From the NCBI GenBank assembly GCA_964529175.1, contig CAZGVO010000008.1, positions 140,276 through 204,275 of the forward strand: a stretch of DNA of 64,000 nt, written 5' to 3'. The position numbers and the translations under genes are program-made. This document shows, piece after piece, positions 59,187-64,000 of the stretch; the stretch's first letter is position 1, and every line of letters starts with the position of its first letter. The notes under the pieces are model-generated. The model searched no databases and was not told the DNA's origin. It worked only from the letters and a program-made list of their open reading frames with translations. Source of the stretch: JAAFJM01 sp964529175 (GTDB lineage: Bacteria; Bacteroidota; Bacteroidia; UKL13-3).

Positions 59187-60822
59187 GATTTTTAAATAAT
59201 TTTAAGTTTTTATTTATGGTTAGTGTTTCGTTTTTTTCAAAATAACGCTTTTGTTCATTAATGTAAAGCGCATTGGAATTTCCGAGCCAGTTTAATTGAA
59301 ACCCATTTTTTAATGTATTTAAAATCAATTTACCTCCATTCATTAAATTTTTCTTGCTGAGCACAAAGGTATGTTTGTATAATTTTATATCGTTTAATGT
59401 TTCATTGCACCATTGGTAATCATATTTTTTTATGGTTGAATCGTAACCAAATAATACATTTACTTTATTGAATTCTCCACCTGTTTTTACTGAAAAATAA
59501 TCTAAGGCGCTAGCTGAAAGTTTGATAGAATCATTTGGTGAAACATATATTTCGTTCCACGCAAATGGATATTTGCATGGGTATAGCTCATCAAATCTTG
59601 GATACTTACAAACACTAAAATACACCAATAAAATTACTGGTTTTTTGTGGTGGTTTACAAAATAAAATTGATCAGGTGTTATAGGTAATATTTGATTAAA
59701 GCCATTAGCTTCATTGATAAAATCACCAGTTTTAAATTTATTGATAGTAGGTTCTATTTTAAATTTTGCACCAGTTGCCGCAAAGAACGCTAGGTAGTTA
59801 GAGTTTAAATTAACTGAATCACAGTCTAGATATTTATAATTTTCTACATACTTTTCTTTTTTACTTCTTTGGTTATAAAACTCTCTGATTATTTCATTTT
59901 GTGAGTAGGGGTCAGTAGGCATAGTAAACCCTTTTGGTGGCGTATAACTTGCTTGAATAGATAAAATTACAATAGGAATAAATATAACTGCTAAAATTAC
60001 AACAATGGCTATTGCTGCTACTTTATTACTACCTCCAGCTTTGGTTACAGTTAAATAATGTAAATAACCAAAGTTTTCGTGTTTTGATGGATAATCAGAT
60101 AATCTAAAAAATATGGAATCAGTAAAATCAACCCCACTAAAACAGCCACTATTTTCTAAACAATATAATAAAAACTCGGTTACCCATTCATCGGTTTCTT
60201 TATTTGCATATTGGTGTAAAAGATTATGAAACAGTTTATTGGTAGCAAAGGGAATGTTGTCAAACGTGCTATTACCTTTAGTGTACAAAATTATATTTTC
60301 CGAAATTTGCTCTAGTTTTAGCTTAATAATTTGTGCAATTTGTTGTTTAAATTTTGCAGAGAAAATATTTTCGGAATAATGCCATCTTACCACTTGTTTT
60401 AATTGGTTTTTGTTAAATGCATCTTTAAACTGTTCAATTAAATCGGGTTCAATAAATTCATTAAAAAACACTTTTACATTTTCCAAGTCTGTTTTATCGT
60501 TGGGTAAAAAAGGTATGAATTGATTTTCTGTAAGGGGTAATGCTTGTATTAAATGAAACAACATTTCATCTTCAAAAAAACAAGTAATGGCCCTTTTATG
60601 ATGGCGGAGGGCTGCCACTATTTTATCGTTATATGCTTGATTAAATCCTGCTTCGGTTTTTGATTGAATTTTTAAAATCTTCTCAATTCTAATAATTTCT
60701 TTTTCATCAAGTGTAGCTATGTTGGTTTTATTAATACCCAATTTTTCAAGTTGAATAAAAAAATGAGGTCGTAATTGTTTGGCTTTTTTATTAAAACTAA
60801 ACAATTTATTTATAAAATTCAT
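59164..60822 (-). CDS. single-pass membrane protein of unknown function, divergent from Hsp70-like gene
   Basis: A 552-aa protein; the frame starts at 60840 but the ATG at 60822 (MNFINKLFSFNKKA) is favoured, because a TAATTTTG box ends 16 bp before it. The N-terminal 260 residues are helical, polar and presumably cytoplasmic. One transmembrane helix lies at about 268-292 (VAAIAIVVILAVIFIPIVIL). The C-terminal half is periplasmic, beta-rich, with several cysteines (DCDSVNL, VCKYPRF, YPCKYPF). No family recognised. The gene is divergent from the Hsp70-like gene with a 60-bp shared spacer, suggesting joint regulation. Confidence 0.68.
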   Translation of the reverse strand: MNFINKLFSFNKKAKQLRPHFFIQLEKLGINKTNIATLDEKEIIRIEKILKIQSKTEAGFNQAYNDKIVAALRHHKRAITCFFEDEMLFHLIQALPLTENQFIPFLPNDKTDLENVKVFFNEFIEPDLIEQFKDAFNKNQLKQVVRWHYSENIFSAKFKQQIAQIIKLKLEQISENIILYTKGNSTFDNIPFATNKLFHNLLHQYANKETDEWVTEFLLYCLENSGCFSGVDFTDSIFFRLSDYPSKHENFGYLHYLTVTKAGGSNKVAAIAIVVILAVIFIPIVILSIQASYTPPKGFTMPTDPYSQNEIIREFYNQRSKKEKYVENYKYLDCDSVNLNSNYLAFFAATGAKFKIEPTINKFKTGDFINEANGFNQILPITPDQFYFVNHHKKPVILLVYFSVCKYPRFDELYPCKYPFAWNEIYVSPNDSIKLSASALDYFSVKTGGEFNKVNVLFGYDSTIKKYDYQWCNETLNDIKLYKHTFVLSKKNLMNGGKLILNTLKNGFQLNWLGNSNALYINEQKRYFEKNETLTINKNLKLFKNPMFQKPY

Positions 60823-60881
60823 AATTGGTTTTACTAGCAAAATTAAGTTATTATTGAATTAAATATATTTTGAAGAATTAA

Positions 60882-63314
60882 ATGCAATATAATATAAATT
60901 TTGGAATAGATTTAGGTACAACAAACTCGGCAATAGGGGTGTATATTGAAGGTAAGGTTGTGTTGTTAAAAAATCCAAAAGGTTTTAGAGAGCTATTGCC
61001 TTCGGCAGTTGGTTTTAAAAATGGAAGAATTTTTACTGGCGAAAAAGCGTTGGAGTTATTAAAAACTAATCCTCAGTTAGTTATTAGTAGTTTTAAGCGT
61101 AATATGGGTACTGATAAAATATATAAAATTGAAGCTGAAAATATTGAAGTAAATCCAGTTGCGTTATCAGCCCAAATACTTTCAACTTTATTGGCATTTG
61201 AGCGTGATAAAACCATACAATCATGTGTAATAACTATTCCTGCTTCGTTTGATACTGTTCAGTCCAACGCTACTAAAAAAGCTGGCGAAATGGCTGGATT
61301 AAAAGAAGTATTATTGCTACAAGAACCTATAGCTGCTTGCCTTGCTTATGCTAACGAAAATAATATCGATTTAACCGAAAAGCAGTATTGGGTAGTTTAC
61401 GATTTTGGAGGTGGTACTTTTGATTGCGCTTTGATAGCAATAAACAACCGTGAGTTAAAAACCATTAACCATTTAGGCAATAATTTTTTAGGAGGTTTTG
61501 ATATAGATCAAGCAATTTTAAATAAGGTAGTATTGCCTCAAATTGACAAACAATTATTTGAAAGATTAAATCAGGAGGAATTAAGCACTTTGCACTCTTA
61601 TTTAATTGCTAAAATAGAAGATGCTAAAAAAGAACTTTCAGTTGCCAATCAAGCTCTTATTGAAATAGAGTATGATGAGTTAGATTTATTTAAAGAAATT
61701 CCAATTTCCATAAATGAATTCAACGATTTGGTAAAACCTTTTTTTAATGAATCAATGTTGTTATTAGCCGAAATGCTTGAACAATGCGGTTTACAATACC
61801 ATAATTTAAACCGTATAATATTAGTAGGAGGCACTACTTATATTCCATTTATTAGAGAAAATTTAAAACTTCAAACCGGATTAACTATTGATAGTAGCAT
61901 AGACCCAACTACAGCTGTGGTTAAAGGTGCTGCTTATTATGCAGGTTCTAAATTAGTTCAAATTGCTACAAACAACGATAAATTTGAAAATAAAATAAAT
62001 GCAAATTTGCTTTATGAAAATAACTCGAGAGATGATGAAGAACTAATTGATATAAAAACGAAGACCAACTTTAATGGTTTTATTCAAATAGAAAGGTTAA
62101 ACGACCATTTATTACTGCCCTTAGAGGCGTTTAATAATCATATGCAAGTATTTGTACCTTTATTGCCTAATACACTCAATATGTTTCATATTTCATTGCT
62201 TAATGGTGCTAAAAAAATTGCAGGTAGTTTTGAGGTAGCTATCAATCAAGGAAACTTTAGTATAAATGGTCAACCACTGCCTGCCGATATTTGTTTAGAG
62301 TTAGATAATGAAGGTGGGGAAACTTTGTTAGAGCCTATTTTTTTGAAAAATACTGTATTACCACTTAAGAAAACAGTTTATAAAACGTTGTCAAAAACTG
62401 TATTGGCCGGTTCCAACGACCATGTGTTTATTAATGTGTTAGAAGGAAAACGTGGCACCCTGCCTGCTTCTAATTTAAGTATTGGTATTATAAATATTGA
62501 AGGCAGCGCGCTTAAACACGATTTGGTAAAAGGCACTCCCATTGAACTTAATATCAGTATTTCGGAATCGAGAGATTTGGAAGTAGTCGTTAATGTTCCA
62601 TCGGCTGATTTAAAGCTAAAAAGTGTTTTTAACCCTCATACCAAACTGGTTAATAAGCATAAAGTTCAAATAGAAATTCAATTGGCCATTGAACAAATTA
62701 CACCTAAAATTACCGCGGCTATACAAGAACAAAACTTTGAATTGGTGCAAAAATATCAAAATTGTTCTGACGGATTAACTGAATTACTTGCGCTATTAAA
62801 CCAAGTAAATGACGATAATTTATATAAATTAGATGAACAAAAACGTACATTACTTAAAGCATTAGATAGTTTGGATAGGGCTGTAAAACTTCAAGCTGTA
62901 ATAGAGGAATGGCATTTAGCCAAACAAGGTGTTTTACTTATAATAAATGAATTGAATGGTAATCAAAAAGCTGAAGTAGAAGCTATTATTCAAAGTGAAA
63001 ATGATATGCTAAACTCAGGCGACAGGCATTGGATAGCTGGTAAAACAAAAATATTGAGTGATATAGAATCAACCAATTTTTATAGCAATGCCCAAAATTA
63101 TGGTAAAATATTTTTGAACTTAAAATCAATGCCCATAACTAATTATACTAAAACGGATAATTTGGCCTCAATAATGAGCGATGGTGAAAAAGCTTTAATG
63201 GCTAATAATTATGTTTTGGTAAAAGATATTTGCCATATACTTATTTCGCAATTAAATAAAGATTTGTTAAAGCAAGATAACTTACAGTTTAAAACCATAA
63301 CAGGTATAAAATAA
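60882..63314 (+). CDS. non-canonical Hsp70 family protein
   Basis: An 810-aa Hsp70 relative. The actin-like ATPase domain has FGIDLGTTNSAIG (residues 8-20), TIPASFD, EPIAACLAY (148-156), DFGGGTFD (174-181) and VGGTTYIPFIRE (315-326); DPTTAVVKGAA ends it. Phosphate-1, connect-1 and phosphate-2 motifs are all present, so ATP binding is likely. The substrate-binding beta domain at about 385-590 is divergent and lacks a DnaK-like EEVD-type end; a helical tail of about 200 residues follows. It is not dnaK (no typical linker DVLLLDVTPL) and has no adjacent dnaJ or grpE. It may serve a specialised client such as the divergent membrane protein. Confidence 0.8.
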   Translation: MQYNINFGIDLGTTNSAIGVYIEGKVVLLKNPKGFRELLPSAVGFKNGRIFTGEKALELLKTNPQLVISSFKRNMGTDKIYKIEAENIEVNPVALSAQILSTLLAFERDKTIQSCVITIPASFDTVQSNATKKAGEMAGLKEVLLLQEPIAACLAYANENNIDLTEKQYWVVYDFGGGTFDCALIAINNRELKTINHLGNNFLGGFDIDQAILNKVVLPQIDKQLFERLNQEELSTLHSYLIAKIEDAKKELSVANQALIEIEYDELDLFKEIPISINEFNDLVKPFFNESMLLLAEMLEQCGLQYHNLNRIILVGGTTYIPFIRENLKLQTGLTIDSSIDPTTAVVKGAAYYAGSKLVQIATNNDKFENKINANLLYENNSRDDEELIDIKTKTNFNGFIQIERLNDHLLLPLEAFNNHMQVFVPLLPNTLNMFHISLLNGAKKIAGSFEVAINQGNFSINGQPLPADICLELDNEGGETLLEPIFLKNTVLPLKKTVYKTLSKTVLAGSNDHVFINVLEGKRGTLPASNLSIGIINIEGSALKHDLVKGTPIELNISISESRDLEVVVNVPSADLKLKSVFNPHTKLVNKHKVQIEIQLAIEQITPKITAAIQEQNFELVQKYQNCSDGLTELLALLNQVNDDNLYKLDEQKRTLLKALDSLDRAVKLQAVIEEWHLAKQGVLLIINELNGNQKAEVEAIIQSENDMLNSGDRHWIAGKTKILSDIESTNFYSNAQNYGKIFLNLKSMPITNYTKTDNLASIMSDGEKALMANNYVLVKDICHILISQLNKDLLKQDNLQFKTITGIK

Positions 63315-63345
63315 AAGTACACTTTATTTTATTTTAAAACAGTGT

Positions 63346-63909
63346 TTGGCTAAAGCCATTTGTGTGTAATCATGTTCTCCACGCCCTAAAGGGCGTGGCA
63401 ATTAATCCATCCATACAGCCAAGTTAATTGGATAGGATAATTTGTTTTAGATATCACAAAAACTCATTAGTATAGAGCTAAATATTTTAGAAAATTATTC
63501 TTAGAAAGAATCCATTGCCGTGCCCTTTAGGGCAAGGAATGAAAGAAATACAAGTCGGCTTTAGCCAAACATAAATGGAATTTGGCTAAAGCCAATTTGT
63601 TTGCAATCTGTTCTCCACGCCCTAAAGGGCGTGGCAATTAATCCATCCATACAGCCATGTCAATTGGATATGATAATTTGCTTTAGATATTACAAAGATT
63701 AATAAGTATAAAGCCAATTAGTTTAGAAAATTATTGTTAGAAAGTATCAATTGCTGTTTTCCGCCCTAAAGGGCGTGGCAATTAATCAAGGCCATTGCCA
63801 AAAATAAAAATCAAAGCCAACTAGTTTTGAGAAGGACTGTTATAAAGTATCCATTGCCGTGCCCTTTAGGGCACGGAATAAAAAAAACATGCAAATAGGC
63901 TTTAGCCAA
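63346..63909. repeat. REP/MITE-like cluster, inverse relative of 12220-12684
   Basis: Two composite units in the gene-free right end: about 63346-63568 and 63582-63909. Each begins with TTGGCTAAAGCCA and ends with GGCTTTAGCCAA and contains hairpins of the CCACGCCC-TAAA-GGGCGTGG type at 63379, 63615 and (5'-truncated) 63761, alternating with CCGTGCCC-TTTA-GGGC hairpins at 63518 and 63857. The last has matched changes in both arms (CCGTGCCC/GGGCACGG). Linkers such as GGCAATTAATCC and ATACAGCC match the 12-kb cluster on the opposite strand. The 63315-64000 spacer shows no ORF. Confidence 0.75.
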
Positions 63910-64000
63910 AACGTTTGTTTAATAAATTAGAATATTGCTTTTGTACTCGGTTGAATTCTATGACAAAAGCAAATAATTTTTGTAAGGTTCGTTATTTTGA

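Noticed and set aside
60882..63314. dnaK
   Set aside because: Substrate domain and linker are too divergent, and there is no EEVD-like end or dnaJ/grpE neighbour.

Overview
The window is chromosomal DNA from an AT-rich member of the Bacteroidota; order and genus cannot be fixed from sequence alone. The assignment rests on an HU-CCDC81/SPOR protein, a Bacteroidota-type LptE next to a tetratricopeptide protein and secG, a PIF1 helicase with a C-terminal HTH, a DUF6580 membrane protein, lipoboxes, and several promoters of the Bacteroidota type TTG-N19-TAnnTTTG. No rRNA, complete tRNA, CRISPR array, transposase or integrase gene was found. There is one 100-base assembly gap (8586-8685).

Layout. 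1-2.6 kb: a lipoprotein / unknown / MoxR AAA+ ATPase operon running off the left edge. 2.7-10.2 kb: an accessory island of minus-strand genes separated by structures resembling integron attC sites. It holds a tightly packed three-gene operon predicted to be anti-phage defence (TIR-like domain fused to a nuclease, an Mrr-like nuclease, and a GHKL/paraMORC-type ATPase with a Shedu-like nuclease end). It also holds a 201-aa unknown protein, a 38-codon ORF with its own promoter, a 42-bp tandem array whose units form hairpins, clustered palindromes, an RNA-ligase-like protein and a DUF3703 protein. 10.2-14.2 kb: small hypothetical genes, an HMA-AraC regulator and repeat-rich spacers.

14.3-42.7 kb is mostly housekeeping: UvrD/PcrA helicase, HU-CCDC81/SPOR protein, PIF1 helicase, DUF5675 protein, glycine dehydrogenase (gcvP), secG, a very acidic TPR protein, LptE, a class I aminotransferase, heptose-7-phosphate kinase, a TPR protein ending in a lone histidine-kinase DHp segment, polyphosphate kinase (ppk1), an M16 protease and gyrA. 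43-53 kb: envelope proteins of unknown function, a CYTH protein, PaaN and a multi-PAS membrane histidine kinase. 53-59 kb: nuoJKLMN, the membrane arm of respiratory complex I, without nuoA-I directly upstream. 59-64 kb: a small membrane protein, then a divergent pair (a single-pass membrane protein and a non-canonical Hsp70), then a repeat cluster that is the inverted relative of the one at 12.2-12.7 kb.

The most interesting region is 2.7-10.2 kb. A defence-like operon encoding three predicted PD-(D/E)xK nucleases sits in what looks like a 3.5-kb integron-type cassette, inside an array lacking an integrase (CALIN-like). Assignments come from motif reading without database searches; function of the triad and mobility of the cassettes are inferences.
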